A stretch of DNA of 64,000 nucleotides from Dehalococcoidia bacterium (GCA_028279505.1 JANQNP010000012.1:1-64000); one strand, 5' to 3'; shown: positions 1-8,888, counted from the stretch's first letter. Translations and numbers: made by a program. Notes: a model not told the origin generated them from the sequence alone.

Positions 1-621
<621 letters not shown>

Positions 622-628
622 TCATGAG

Positions 629-655
629 TTAGCACTCTCGGCGCCGGACTGCTAA
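629..655 (-). promoter_or_regulatory. CIRCE operator (HrcA-binding) upstream of groEL
   Basis: The left arm TTAGCACTC and right arm GACTGCTAA are separated by exactly nine bases. This matches the CIRCE consensus TTAGCACTC-N9-GAGTGCTAA with a single mismatch in the right arm. It lies in the divergent spacer between groEL (minus) and the LuxR-fused gene (plus), 56 bases upstream of the groEL ATG. The established role of CIRCE is binding of the heat-shock repressor HrcA. No hrcA gene is visible in this window. Confidence 0.93.
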
Positions 656-815
656 CTGTTCTACCGAATGCGCTGCGGAGACGCAAGAGCCCCGCAGCGA
701 CAGGCCGCGATCCGCGCCACCAAATCACGCGATCGAGCCGCGATCGGGTAGTGACAACGCGGCGCTGACCCTCTCAGACTGGCCCAAACCGCACCGCCGG
801 CTGAGTCAGGATCAC

Positions 816-2357
816 ATGGAACCGCGACTCCCCGAGGGCGTCCACGACCTCACCGACCGCCAGCGCGAAGTCGCCCAGCTCGTCGCCCAGGGCCTCACCA
901 ACGCCGAGATCGGCGACCGCCTGGGCATCTCCCTCGATGGCGCCAAGTACCACGTCTCCGAGGTCCTCACCCGCCTCAACCTCGAGCGGCGCGAGCAGAT
1001 CGCGGAGTGGGTCGGCCGTGCGGGGGCGAGCGGTCGTTCACGACACCGCTGGGCATTCGCCGCTGTCGCGGCGGCGTTGACCGCCGGCGCCGCGGTCCTC
1101 GTGGTTGTCTTCGTCGCGGGCTGGTCGGGGCTGGCTGACGGCGCGAGCGATCAACCCTCGGACGGAGCGCTCGTTCAGGTAGGTCGGCCTGTCATCGAAT
1201 CGACGCCGGAAGCCTCGGCCGCCGGCGAGCCCGAGACGTTCGGCGACCTCTCGACCAGCGAGATGCTCGAGCTCCTCTACGAGCCGATTCCGTGGCACGA
1301 CGCCCGACGAGCGAACCGGGTCCCGCCGCGTTCGGTCGAGCAAGCTTTCCATCAGGACTGGTTCGGATACCAGGACCTGTATCAGTTCGCGGGCGAGCCC
1401 GCCGAAGGGTTCGATGCCCGCCGGATGCTCGGGCCGTCATGTCTCGTCGAAGGTGTCGCCGATTCGCCGGTGCAGTCGGCGAACTGGCTGCTCGACCTCC
1501 GGGCGAGCGAGGGCGAGACCGGCCGCTACCTCCTCGAACTCACGCCATCTCATCCGGCGTTGCTCGACATTGACCCGACCTCATATGAGGTTGGCAGTGT
1601 GGTTAGTTCCGGTCCGCCGCCCGGCGCTCCCGTGCCATTGCGGATCCGCGCCGTGGATACGTCGAACTGGGAGGCGACGCACGTCGTCGAGCTCTGGACA
1701 CCGAATCCAGCCGATGAGGATGGCGTCGTCCGGTTGTCGTATGACGCGCCGCGAGCGACGAGATGGCTCGTGGTCGTCACCGCCGGCCCGATGTGGGGCT
1801 GCTTCTACCTCGACACTGAACGCGACGTTGCCGGGTGGCCGGCGACACGATCCGAGATCAGGCCATCAGTCCCCGAACCAACGACCGATTCACCGCCGCC
1901 GCAGGAGCTCAGGACGGCGCTGGGCGCGCCGCCGAGCCACGGCTCCGACGAGCGAGTGTGCGTCGATCCTCGATCGTCGTCGGCGCGATCGGGAGAGATC
2001 GCCCTCGCGACCCCACTCGCTATTTGGCGCGATTGGCCAACACAGGCGCGGACCAGCGGAGGCCCGTCACTGTGGGTCCCCGGGCATCCGACTGATGGTG
2101 CTGCACTGAATCTTCGCGCGATCGTCGATGGGGACGGCCTCGGGCCACTTCACGCCTTCGAGGTAATCGATGCTGGCACCGAAGGTCGGGCGTGGTTCGA
2201 CGGTTCGCACCCGGAGTCCGACCCGGCGACCAAGGTGTATCGCACCCACATGCTCCTACCGTTCCCCGGCGACTGGTCGATCGTTGCGACCGTTCCGCCC
2301 GTGAACTGGGGTTGCTTCGAGGTCAGGGTCGGTCTCGACCACCGAACCTACCGCTAG
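816..2357 (+). CDS. LuxR-type HTH fused through one TM to a two-repeat WGCF extracytoplasmic domain
   Basis: This is a 513-residue protein. Residues about 10-66 form a LuxR/GerE helix-turn-helix (LTDRQREVAQLVAQGLTNAE, then GISLDGAKYHVSEVLTRLNL). A single transmembrane segment follows at about 77-103, then a long extracytoplasmic part. That part has two repeats, each opening with Cys and closing with Trp-Gly-Cys-Phe: C209 to WGCF 327-330 and C382 to WGCF 498-501. The Cys pairs are about 120 residues apart in both and could form one disulfide per repeat. Two paralogues follow in tandem without the HTH. The topology, with DNA-binding inside and a sensor-like module outside, suggests a one-component transmembrane regulator, which is inference. 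I do not recognise the outer domain as a named family. An AGGA lies 7 bases before the ATG. Confidence 0.85.
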   Translation: MEPRLPEGVHDLTDRQREVAQLVAQGLTNAEIGDRLGISLDGAKYHVSEVLTRLNLERREQIAEWVGRAGASGRSRHRWAFAAVAAALTAGAAVLVVVFVAGWSGLADGASDQPSDGALVQVGRPVIESTPEASAAGEPETFGDLSTSEMLELLYEPIPWHDARRANRVPPRSVEQAFHQDWFGYQDLYQFAGEPAEGFDARRMLGPSCLVEGVADSPVQSANWLLDLRASEGETGRYLLELTPSHPALLDIDPTSYEVGSVVSSGPPPGAPVPLRIRAVDTSNWEATHVVELWTPNPADEDGVVRLSYDAPRATRWLVVVTAGPMWGCFYLDTERDVAGWPATRSEIRPSVPEPTTDSPPPQELRTALGAPPSHGSDERVCVDPRSSSARSGEIALATPLAIWRDWPTQARTSGGPSLWVPGHPTDGAALNLRAIVDGDGLGPLHAFEVIDAGTEGRAWFDGSHPESDPATKVYRTHMLLPFPGDWSIVATVPPVNWGCFEVRVGLDHRTYR

Positions 2358-2379
2358 GGAGCGCGCTTTCGGGCTCCGC

Positions 2380-3606
2380 ATGGGGTTCTCAGGCCCCTCG
2401 CACTCTGTCAGAATTGGGCGAGAATCGGAACTGCCAGTGCGCGAACTCTGGGTCATCGGCGGGATCGTTGGTATTGGCGTCGCCGCCGCGATCGCCCTCG
2501 CTGTCGTTCTCGTCACCGACGGCGACGACGCGCCACCCCTCGAGGTTGGCCCGACAGCCACCGCCGCCGCCGCCGTGCAGTCGGTGGCATCGAGGTCCTT
2601 CGACGCGCCCACCCCCAGCCCGACCGCCGCTCCGCCCGCCTACGAAGCGATCGCCTGGGACGAGCCCAGGCGTGTCCAACGCCTCCCGCCACCCACCGAG
2701 GCCGCAGCCCTCGACGAGCGCGACGTTCACCGCAATGGTTTCGCCTTTGGGCCGGCGCCGCCACGGTTCGAGAGCGTGCCCGGAGGCGAGGCCTGCCAGG
2801 AGCTCACACCCGGTACGCCGCTGCGCGCGGGGGATTGGATCGTAGAGCTTGAGTCGGCCGAGGCCGGCGCCCTGATCGTCCTCACGCCTCGCGCGTCGGA
2901 CTTCGATCGCACACACGTGAGCGGAGCCGTCCCGTGGCTGCTGCGCTGGATTCAGCTCGACGGTGACCGCGAACGAACCCACGTTCACGAACAGTTCTGG
3001 GGCGGGCCAGACCGGACGTTCGAGGCACCGCTCCTGCTCCCGGACGCTGGCACGTGGCGCGCCATCGCGACCCGCGGCCCGAACTGGGGCTGTTTCACGC
3101 TCGCTGTCGAATCGCACACCGTGATTCCGTGGCTCGCCAGCAGCGCCAAGACCCTTGGCTCGTCGTACCCGACGGCCAAGACCCCGGAGCGGATCGCCCG
3201 CTTCGAGGAACTCCTCGAGCGGATCGGTGCCTGGGGGACGCCGGCGCGCCAGTGCGTGTTGGCGGAGGGGCTGCAATGGGCGCGGTCGGGCGAGTTCGTG
3301 ATCGGCAGCGACCGGCTCGTCGCGGACTGGTCTCCGGATCGGCGCGGCTCCAAAGTCGGCTGGACACCCCTGAATGATCAGAACCTTGGTCCGCTGACCG
3401 TCGTGGGTGCCGTAGCCGATGCCCCGACCCATACCTACAGCTACCGAGAGCCCGGCCCGGTCCAGTCAGGGACTGCGGATGGAGAGCCCACCGGTCAGTT
3501 CCTGTTCGTGACTTCCGTCAACCCGCCCTGGCCCGGCGAATGGTTGCTCGTCGCGTCGGCCGATCCCGGCAACTGGGGGTGCTTCCGCGTCAATCTCGGG
3601 CCTTGA
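2380..3606 (+). CDS. Membrane-anchored two-repeat WGCF protein, paralogue 2
   Basis: This is a 408-residue protein with an N-terminal transmembrane anchor at about 24-45, a Pro/Ala/Thr-rich linker, and two repeats bounded by Cys and WGCF: C139 to WGCF 236-239 and C292 to WGCF 399-402. It shares with its neighbours the motif Tyr-Glu...Trp-Asp...Arg-Val-x-Arg-x-Pro-Pro just after the linker, but lacks the LuxR domain. It starts 22 bases after the first paralogue stops, so co-transcription is likely. The start is uncertain: the ATG at 2380 is used here, and a GTG at 2437 would give a shorter cytoplasmic tail with the same membrane anchor. No known family or enzymatic motif was recognised; an extracytoplasmic binding or sensing role is only inference. 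Confidence 0.82.
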   Translation: MGFSGPSHSVRIGRESELPVRELWVIGGIVGIGVAAAIALAVVLVTDGDDAPPLEVGPTATAAAAVQSVASRSFDAPTPSPTAAPPAYEAIAWDEPRRVQRLPPPTEAAALDERDVHRNGFAFGPAPPRFESVPGGEACQELTPGTPLRAGDWIVELESAEAGALIVLTPRASDFDRTHVSGAVPWLLRWIQLDGDRERTHVHEQFWGGPDRTFEAPLLLPDAGTWRAIATRGPNWGCFTLAVESHTVIPWLASSAKTLGSSYPTAKTPERIARFEELLERIGAWGTPARQCVLAEGLQWARSGEFVIGSDRLVADWSPDRRGSKVGWTPLNDQNLGPLTVVGAVADAPTHTYSYREPGPVQSGTADGEPTGQFLFVTSVNPPWPGEWLLVASADPGNWGCFRVNLGP

Positions 3607-3659
3607 GCTGATCGCGGGAACCGCGGCGGACGCGATCTCGTACCACCCTCGGGGGCAGG

Positions 3660-4832
3660 ATGCGGACAGTCTGGGCGGCCGGAACGCTCCTCGGTGTCGT
3701 CGTGTTCGTCCTCCTCGTCCGCAGCTTCGCCGACGACGAACCGACGAGGCCCAGCGATGCCGACGGGGGTGATCGACCGTCGCCGACCCTGGCCGCAACG
3801 CGAACGGTGACGTCGACGCCGACCTCCCCGCCCACCTCGGAACCCACGCCGCTCACCGCCCGCGCCTACATCGAAGCGGCGTACGAGCCGTTCGCGTGGG
3901 ACGACCCCGCTCGTGTCAGCCGCACGCCGCCGCCGACACGCGCGCTCGCCGAGGCGGAAGCGCCGATCCATCGAGGCGAGTCGAACGTTCGACGCTTCCA
4001 GCCGGCCGTCTTCGAACGGCCGACGCTGGAGTCCGAGGGCTGCGTCGACCTCGACACCACCGATGCACGGATCGTGCGATCCGGGGACTGGGTGCTCGAC
4101 GCGACTGGATACCCGATCGGGATCGAGGAGTGGGGAACGACGCCGCCGACGGGGGTCGAGCTGTTCCCTGCCGATCCCGAACCGCTGCTCTCCCAGTTCG
4201 TGAAGCCGCTGCGGATTCGGATGCTCAACATCAACAACTGGCGCGGCACGCACCTCGAGGAGCATTACGTCCGCCCAACGGTGAACGATGACGGCTCCTT
4301 CAGCTACCGGCTCACGATCGAGAGTCCCTGGAACGCTCGCTGGATGGCGATCGTTACCGCTGAGCAGCACTGGGGATGCTTCGAGTTCCGCGGCAGTCTT
4401 CTCAAGGACGAGACGATCTGGCCTCGCGACGTTGACGTGGCAGAGCAGGTCGCCCCACGGAGCGCGCCGGTGTGCGCGCCACTCGGCGCGAGTCAACGCT
4501 TCGGCGAGTTCACCGCCACCGAACTCGTCGAGCGATTGGCGCCGCCCTGGGATCCGTCGAACCGGACGGGAGGCAGGTTCGCCCTGGTCGCGCCCGCGAC
4601 CGATCCGGCGTCCGAGAACCTCGAGCTCCGTGCCGTGTTGCTCCAGCCGAGGCAGGTCGCACCGGTCTACACCTACCGGCTCGTCGCCGGACCGGCCCTC
4701 CGTGGCGTGTCGAGCGGCACGACCCCGACCTACGCGATCGCCCCTGTCCTGCCGAGGGCCGGCGACTGGTTGGTCACGGCGGAGGCGGGCCCCGAGAACT
4801 GGGGCTGCTTCCAGGTCACCATCGAGGGCTGA
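3660..4832 (+). CDS. Membrane-anchored two-repeat WGCF protein, paralogue 3
   Basis: This is a 390-residue protein with an N-terminal signal-anchor (about residues 4-22), a Thr/Pro-rich low-complexity linker (about 28-62), the family motif AYEPFAWDDPARVSRTPPPT, and two Cys-to-WGCF repeats: C128 to WGCF 238-241 and C272 to WGCF 381-384. The gene order, shared architecture and short spacing (53 bases after paralogue 2) point to a tandem triplication within one operon. A GGGGGCAGG immediately precedes the ATG. It is convergent with the HDOD gene; the 25-base gap contains a small CTGTC-AAG-GACAG hairpin. The function is unknown. Confidence 0.82.
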   Translation: MRTVWAAGTLLGVVVFVLLVRSFADDEPTRPSDADGGDRPSPTLAATRTVTSTPTSPPTSEPTPLTARAYIEAAYEPFAWDDPARVSRTPPPTRALAEAEAPIHRGESNVRRFQPAVFERPTLESEGCVDLDTTDARIVRSGDWVLDATGYPIGIEEWGTTPPTGVELFPADPEPLLSQFVKPLRIRMLNINNWRGTHLEEHYVRPTVNDDGSFSYRLTIESPWNARWMAIVTAEQHWGCFEFRGSLLKDETIWPRDVDVAEQVAPRSAPVCAPLGASQRFGEFTATELVERLAPPWDPSNRTGGRFALVAPATDPASENLELRAVLLQPRQVAPVYTYRLVAGPALRGVSSGTTPTYAIAPVLPRAGDWLVTAEAGPENWGCFQVTIEG

Positions 4833-4857
4833 GCTGTCAAGGACAGGGCTGCGGGCG

Positions 4858-5760
4858 CTAGCGGACGGTCGATTCCAGGAACGCCTCGACCTTGTCGAGC
4901 ACGCCCTCCATCCCGCCGGAGCGCTTGAGCGTGACGGACAGCGGCGGCGCGGTCCATTCCTCGGGGAGTTCGGTCCGCTCGAGGTGCTCGATGCCGTCGG
5001 CGACGCCGTGCGAGCGGACCAGCAGGCGCGCTCGGAGCACGAACGCCGTCAGGCTCGTCGGGTCGGGGAGCTCGTCGAGCGGGTTCGCGTGATCGCGGAT
5101 CGCCTCGGTCAGGTCCGGCGGGAACGACCACGCTTCGGCGAGCGCGCCACCGAGCTCCGCGTCGGTGAAGCCGAGCAGCTCGCGCTCCACCTCGTGCCGG
5201 CTCGTTCCCTGCTCCTCGCCGCGTGCGATCGCCGCGCCGAGGAGGTCCGGCCGCTGCTGGTCCATCGCCAGCAGGCCGATGTTGTGCAGCACCCCGGCCG
5301 TGAAGGCGGTGTCCTGGTGGACGCCCTCGGTCCGCGCCAGCATCTCCGCGAGCATCCCCGTGCTCACCGAGAAGTGCCAGAACTCCTCGTAGTTGAGGTG
5401 GTTCGCGTTCGGGAGCGCGCCGATCACGCAGGAGGCCAACGTCGTCGACCGCACGGTGCGGAAGCCGAGCAGCACGACCGCGTCGCGGACGGTGCCAATC
5501 GTGCGGGGGAACCCGTAGTAGGCCGAGTTCGCCAGCCGCAGCAGCTTCGCGGTCAGCGCCTGGTCGGCCATGATCGCGCTCGCCAGCTCGTGCGCGGAGA
5601 ACCGATCGTGCTCGGTGAGACGAAGGATCGAGGTCGCCACCGCCGGCAGCGGGTGCAGCTCCGAGATCTCTTCGACGAGCTGATCGAGTGAAGGCGTGAC
5701 GATGCCGTCGGTCGACTCGTTCGTTCCTGCGGCCTCGTCGGGGTCGAGTAGCGACCTCAT
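4858..5760 (-). CDS. HDOD-domain signalling protein
   Basis: This is a 300-residue protein dominated by an HDOD domain (about residues 28-230), a variant of the HD hydrolase fold found in bacterial signalling and stress proteins. Typical features are LHPLPAVATSILRLTEHD, the LLRLANSAYYGFPRTIGTVR helix region and VLLGFRTVRSTTLAS. It retains HNIG rather than a full HD metal site, as is usual for HDOD proteins, so catalysis is unlikely. The ATG at 5760 was chosen because GGAGG sits 7 bases upstream; the frame is open for 19 more codons. It follows sodN and sodX on the same strand after a gap of about 117 bases and may be transcribed separately. Its target is unknown. Confidence 0.85.
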   Translation of the reverse strand: MRSLLDPDEAAGTNESTDGIVTPSLDQLVEEISELHPLPAVATSILRLTEHDRFSAHELASAIMADQALTAKLLRLANSAYYGFPRTIGTVRDAVVLLGFRTVRSTTLASCVIGALPNANHLNYEEFWHFSVSTGMLAEMLARTEGVHQDTAFTAGVLHNIGLLAMDQQRPDLLGAAIARGEEQGTSRHEVERELLGFTDAELGGALAEAWSFPPDLTEAIRDHANPLDELPDPTSLTAFVLRARLLVRSHGVADGIEHLERTELPEEWTAPPLSVTLKRSGGMEGVLDKVEAFLESTVR

Positions 5761-5877
5761 CGGTCGTCCTCCGCGTCCATGCGGTTTCAGGTACTCAACG
5801 AATCCTCGGCGATCCATCGCCCGCTGCTCGATAGGGAATTCCCTGACGGCGTCAGAAATGTGCGGGCGATCGGAGGG

Positions 5878-6429
5878 CTAATTGCCCGTCCGCGCGCGGA
5901 TCATGCCCAGCGGCAGATCGTCCGCCGCCGCGGTGCCGAATTCCCGTCGGGGCGTCCCGATCCGCCCGAGGCGGCGGAGTGGCCAGTAGCGGAACGCGGC
6001 CGTCCCCTCGATCCGCTCCCGGCGAACGGGCCCGAAGTCGCGGCTGTCGGTGCTCGCCCCGCGGTTGTCGCCGATCAGGAAGTACTCATCCTCGGCGAGC
6101 TGGTTCGCGCCGCGGAACTGCGCCTGCGGCGTCTCGCCCTGCGCGTACGTTTCGATCAACGGCCGTCGGTTGATCAGGACCGACCTGCCGACGCGCAGCG
6201 ACTCGCCCGGCAGCCCGATCACCCGCTTGAGGATCAGTCGCCCCGTCGCGTCGTGCAGCGCGACGATCGAGCCCGGGTCCACTCGCCCGGGCGCTGGCGC
6301 ACCTCGACGCAGCACGAGGAACTCGCCGGGTCGCAGCGTCGGTCGCATGCTGTCGCCCGCCACCTCGACCCGGTAGTAGCGGCCTCGAAGGGAACACATC
6401 GCGGCGAGGGCGGCGAGCACGATCAACAA
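5878..6429 (-). CDS. sodX: Nickel-type superoxide dismutase maturation protease (S26 family)
   Basis: This is an S26 signal-peptidase-like serine protease. In Ni-SOD loci this family removes the SodN propeptide so that the new N-terminal His can bind nickel. The catalytic Ser lies in GDSMRPTLRPGEFLVL, the general-base Lys in LILKRVIGLPGE, and the terminal family motif is FLIGDNRGASTDSRDFGPV. The hydrophobic N-terminus (LLIVLAALAAM) is a membrane anchor. Placement 71 bases downstream of sodN supports the assignment over a housekeeping LepB. The start is unclear: TTG at 6429 is the first standard start, has no ribosome binding site, and cuts the anchor. The same frame stays open upstream with Arg-rich and hydrophobic residues, so a CTG or other rare start further up is possible. 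Confidence 0.87.
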   Translation of the reverse strand: MLIVLAALAAMCSLRGRYYRVEVAGDSMRPTLRPGEFLVLRRGAPAPGRVDPGSIVALHDATGRLILKRVIGLPGESLRVGRSVLINRRPLIETYAQGETPQAQFRGANQLAEDEYFLIGDNRGASTDSRDFGPVRRERIEGTAAFRYWPLRRLGRIGTPRREFGTAAADDLPLGMIRARTGN

Positions 6430-6500
6430 GACGGCTGCGAACGGCGTGATCGCCGCGCGCAGCCGCCTCGGGTGGTGTGAGCGGTTCCGAACGAGTCGGA

Positions 6501-6926
6501 TTATTCCTTGCTCTTCCAGAACATGTCGGCGAACTCGTCGACCGCGGCGCGCAGCGCCTTCGCGTCGTCGATGCTGACGCTGCCGCGGGCGGTACCGGCC
6601 AGCTTCATGATGTTCCAGGCCTTGTCGTGCAGGTCAGGGAACATCTCCAGGTGCGGTGGCTTGAAGTAGTCGCCCCAGAGGATGCGCACCTCGTGCTTGA
6701 CGAGCTCGGCGGCCTTCTCCTTCTCGGCGACGTAGCGCGAGAGGGTGGCGTGACCGGCGGCGTCGCTCGGGGTGCCAAGCTCACCGATCAGCACGCACAT
6801 GCGCTCGACGCTCTCGGCGCCCTGCTGGGCGATGTGCGGGTGGTAGATGCCGCAGGGGATGTCGCAGTGCGCGTGCGCGACCTCGTTGGGGCGCAGCAGC
6901 GAGGCGACGCGGTCTCGAATGTTCAA
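6501..6926 (-). CDS. sodN: Nickel superoxide dismutase precursor
   Basis: The enzyme dismutes superoxide to oxygen and hydrogen peroxide using Ni. The precursor is 141 residues. Propeptide residues 1-19 end at ...EVAHA, and the mature protein then begins HCDIPCGIYHP, matching the nickel hook HCDxPCGxY: the His1 amino group and imidazole plus Cys2 and Cys6 are the Ni ligands. The Asp usual after Tyr is His here. The start is TTG at 6926, chosen because GGAG lies 7 bases upstream and the propeptide length is then normal; longer frames run upstream without a good ribosome binding site. The companion protease gene follows. This is strong evidence for an oxygen-exposed lifestyle without a visible Fe/Mn-SOD. 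Confidence 0.95.
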   Translation of the reverse strand: MNIRDRVASLLRPNEVAHAHCDIPCGIYHPHIAQQGAESVERMCVLIGELGTPSDAAGHATLSRYVAEKEKAAELVKHEVRILWGDYFKPPHLEMFPDLHDKAWNIMKLAGTARGSVSIDDAKALRAAVDEFADMFWKSKE

Positions 6927-7078
6927 GCGGTGCTCCTCGTATTCGGGTGCTGGGTGATCGTCCGCGCCGGATCCGGCGCGGGACGCGCCAAATGCTACCA
7001 CCGCAGCCGAAGCGGTCATCCCGATCGAACGGTCAGGGCCATGAAGGGCGCGATCGGCCCGCGGAGCGGCGGGGCCGG

Positions 7079-7777
7079 CTACGAGCCGAACGCGTGCAGC
7101 GGCACCCCACCCGAGGTGCGGTTCGGGTCATCGAGGCCCGGGTACGGCGGCCACAGCGACTCCAGCTCTCGCCGGATCGGATCGCCTTCCGGCAGGTACG
7201 AGGAGAAGTCACCGTCCGGCTCCGGGCGGCGGCGCTGCTTCGTCACCTCGAAGTCGCGGATCTCGTCCTGCAGCATCATCAGGCCCTGCAGCAGCGATTC
7301 CGGTCGCGGCGGGCAACCCGGTACGTAGACGTCGACCGGCGTCACGAGGTTGACGCCCGGCAACACGGAGTACGCGTAGGCGAACGGGCCGCCCATGATC
7401 GCGCAGCCACCCATCGAGATCACCCAGCGCGGCTCGGCCATCTGCAGGTAGATGCGGCGCACCACCGGCGCCATCTTCCAGGTCACCGTCCCGGCGACGA
7501 TCATCAGGTCCGCCTGGCGAGGCGAGGCACGGAACACCTCGGAGCCGAAGCGCGCGATGTCGTAGCGCGAGGTCGCGCTCGCGATCATCTCGATCGCGCA
7601 ACAGGCGAGGCCAAACATCGCCGGCCAGAGCGAGGACGAGCGCGCCCAGTTCAAGATCCCGTCCACCGAGGTGACCAGGACGTTCTTCCGGACCTCTTCC
7701 TCGAGGTCGACGCCGACCTCGTCCCGGCCGCCCAGCAGCGGGTGCGGGATCGCGATGTCTGGCTGTTGCGTCGTCAC
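7079..7777 (-). CDS. nuoB: NADH-quinone oxidoreductase subunit B
   Basis: NuoB/PSST is the complex I subunit that carries cluster N2 at the quinone site. The 232-residue protein shows the tandem cysteines GLACCAIEM, the third in [14 protein letters not shown] and the fourth in [11 protein letters not shown], so all four N2 ligands are present. A C-terminal extension of about 60 residues follows the core. The GTG at 7777 was chosen because AAGGGG lies 6 bases upstream; an in-frame ATG at 7816 would add 13 residues. No other nuo gene is in the window, which is unusual because nuoB normally sits between nuoA and nuoC. Confidence 0.93.
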   Translation of the reverse strand: MTTQQPDIAIPHPLLGGRDEVGVDLEEEVRKNVLVTSVDGILNWARSSSLWPAMFGLACCAIEMIASATSRYDIARFGSEVFRASPRQADLMIVAGTVTWKMAPVVRRIYLQMAEPRWVISMGGCAIMGGPFAYAYSVLPGVNLVTPVDVYVPGCPPRPESLLQGLMMLQDEIRDFEVTKQRRRPEPDGDFSSYLPEGDPIRRELESLWPPYPGLDDPNRTSGGVPLHAFGS

Positions 7778-8040
7778 GCGTTCCCCTTCCCAAACGATCG
7801 TGGTGAACGAGTGCATCGTAGTGGACCCTGTGGGCTGGGAGAAGGGACGCCTAGTGTGAGCCCTCACGGTCCTTGCGCTGAACCTACGGCACTGCGCTCG
7901 AGAATCGCGCTCCGTCTTGATCCAGTCTGGCCGGAGGTCACGCGAGCACAAGCCGCTGATGCAGCGGCAGGGTCTCAGGAAAGTCAGAATCGGCGATCTC
8001 GAACGCGCGACCCTAATGTAACCTTCCAAGGGAAGAGACA

Positions 8041-8181
8041 GTGAACAGTAAGTTGATAATGCTCAATCGGTCAGCTTTGGAGGGTTCCATCGCATCCATT
8101 ACACGTGAGCTGACGGCGTGGCTACAGGAACGGGTGCTTATAGGAGACGTGTCAAGGGGGTGCTGTGGCCCAGCAAGATGA
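8041..8181 (+). CDS. Possible small peptide (46 aa) coupled to the downstream LuxR-type gene
   Basis: GTG at 8041 opens a 46-residue frame ending at the TGA of 8179-8181. An AGGGAAGAG lies 4 bases upstream, which is a better site than many annotated genes here have. The frame overlaps the start of the LuxR-type gene by 17 bases, as expected for translational coupling. The peptide begins [16 protein letters not shown], is mixed amphipathic with a C-terminal [12 protein letters not shown], and has no clear signal sequence. It could be a regulatory leader or a genuine small protein; it may also be chance. I recognise no family. Confidence 0.35.
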   Translation: MNSKLIMLNRSALEGSIASITRELTAWLQERVLIGDVSRGCCGPAR

Positions 8182-8461
8182 GCTGATCGGCAGGAACGGC
8201 GAGGCTCTTCCGGATGCGCGCTCGTTCAAACGTCATGCGAAGCTGACGGCCCGTCAACGAGACGTTGCAAGGCGACTGCTGACCGGGCGACCTCTACGGA
8301 TGATTGCAGAAGACTTGGTGGTTTCGATCGAGACTGTCCGGATGCACGAACGCAAGCTGCTGGAGCGAACCGGAATGACTAATCTCCGCACGCTGGGCAT
8401 CTGGGCGTACGAACACCGTCGCTGCTGCGTGGCAGCAAATCCGTCATGTTCATCTGCGTAA
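8165..8461 (+). CDS. Single-domain LuxR-type HTH protein
   Basis: This is a 98-residue protein consisting essentially of a LuxR/GerE helix-turn-helix (about residues 28-85: KLTARQRDVARRLLTGRPL, then VVSIETVRMHERKLLERTGM), with no receiver or ligand-binding domain. The C-terminus has Cys-Cys and a final CSSA. The GTG start has AGGGGG 5 bases upstream. It probably acts as a transcriptional regulator of the adjacent island genes; as it lacks an input domain, activity may depend on expression level or on a partner. Twenty-eight bases separate it from the next membrane protein gene. Confidence 0.8.
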   Translation: MAQQDELIGRNGEALPDARSFKRHAKLTARQRDVARRLLTGRPLRMIAEDLVVSIETVRMHERKLLERTGMTNLRTLGIWAYEHRRCCVAANPSCSSA

Positions 8462-8489
8462 AAGCCTGCTACATGATACTGAGATATGG

Positions 8490-8888
8490 ATGAATGATAC
8501 GAAAGATACCTGGAAGAGGATTTTCTATATCGCAGTCCTGGTGCCAGTCTTCTTGCTCCTTTGGATTCAGGGTATTGTAGCGACGTTCAGGGGATTCGAA
8601 AACTCGCCAGATGGAGCTCGCTCGACGTACTGGATAATTGGGTCTATTTCGCTAGTGATATGCTGGGGTGTCGGTGTTGCGATATTGTCTATGATACGTC
8701 AGCGATCAAGCCGGCGTAGCTTCGCGATTCTAGCCGTGGGGAGCGGGCTCGCTGCCCCTGCGCCGTGGTCGGGGGTGGTGAGCCCCGACCACGTAGCCGT
8801 CATACTGCACGGAACCCTATCCCTGACATCGATCGCCTCGGGCTGCTTCTTCTTGCTAGAGCCGCGACGCCCCACCGCTGGTGTGTGA
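8490..8888 (+). CDS. Small polytopic membrane protein, unknown function
   Basis: This is a 132-residue protein with about four hydrophobic segments: roughly residues 12-33 (FYIAVLVPVFLLLWIQGIV), 47-68, 75-95 and 100-122. A short charged stretch (RQRSSRRS) between the second and third would face the cytoplasm. No conserved motif was recognised. It lies just downstream of the LuxR-type gene in the lower-GC region and may be co-transcribed with it. The ribosome binding site is weak. Coding status rests on the clean membrane-protein pattern and the co-oriented context. Confidence 0.6.
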   Translation: MNDTKDTWKRIFYIAVLVPVFLLLWIQGIVATFRGFENSPDGARSTYWIIGSISLVICWGVGVAILSMIRQRSSRRSFAILAVGSGLAAPAPWSGVVSPDHVAVILHGTLSLTSIASGCFFLLEPRRPTAGV

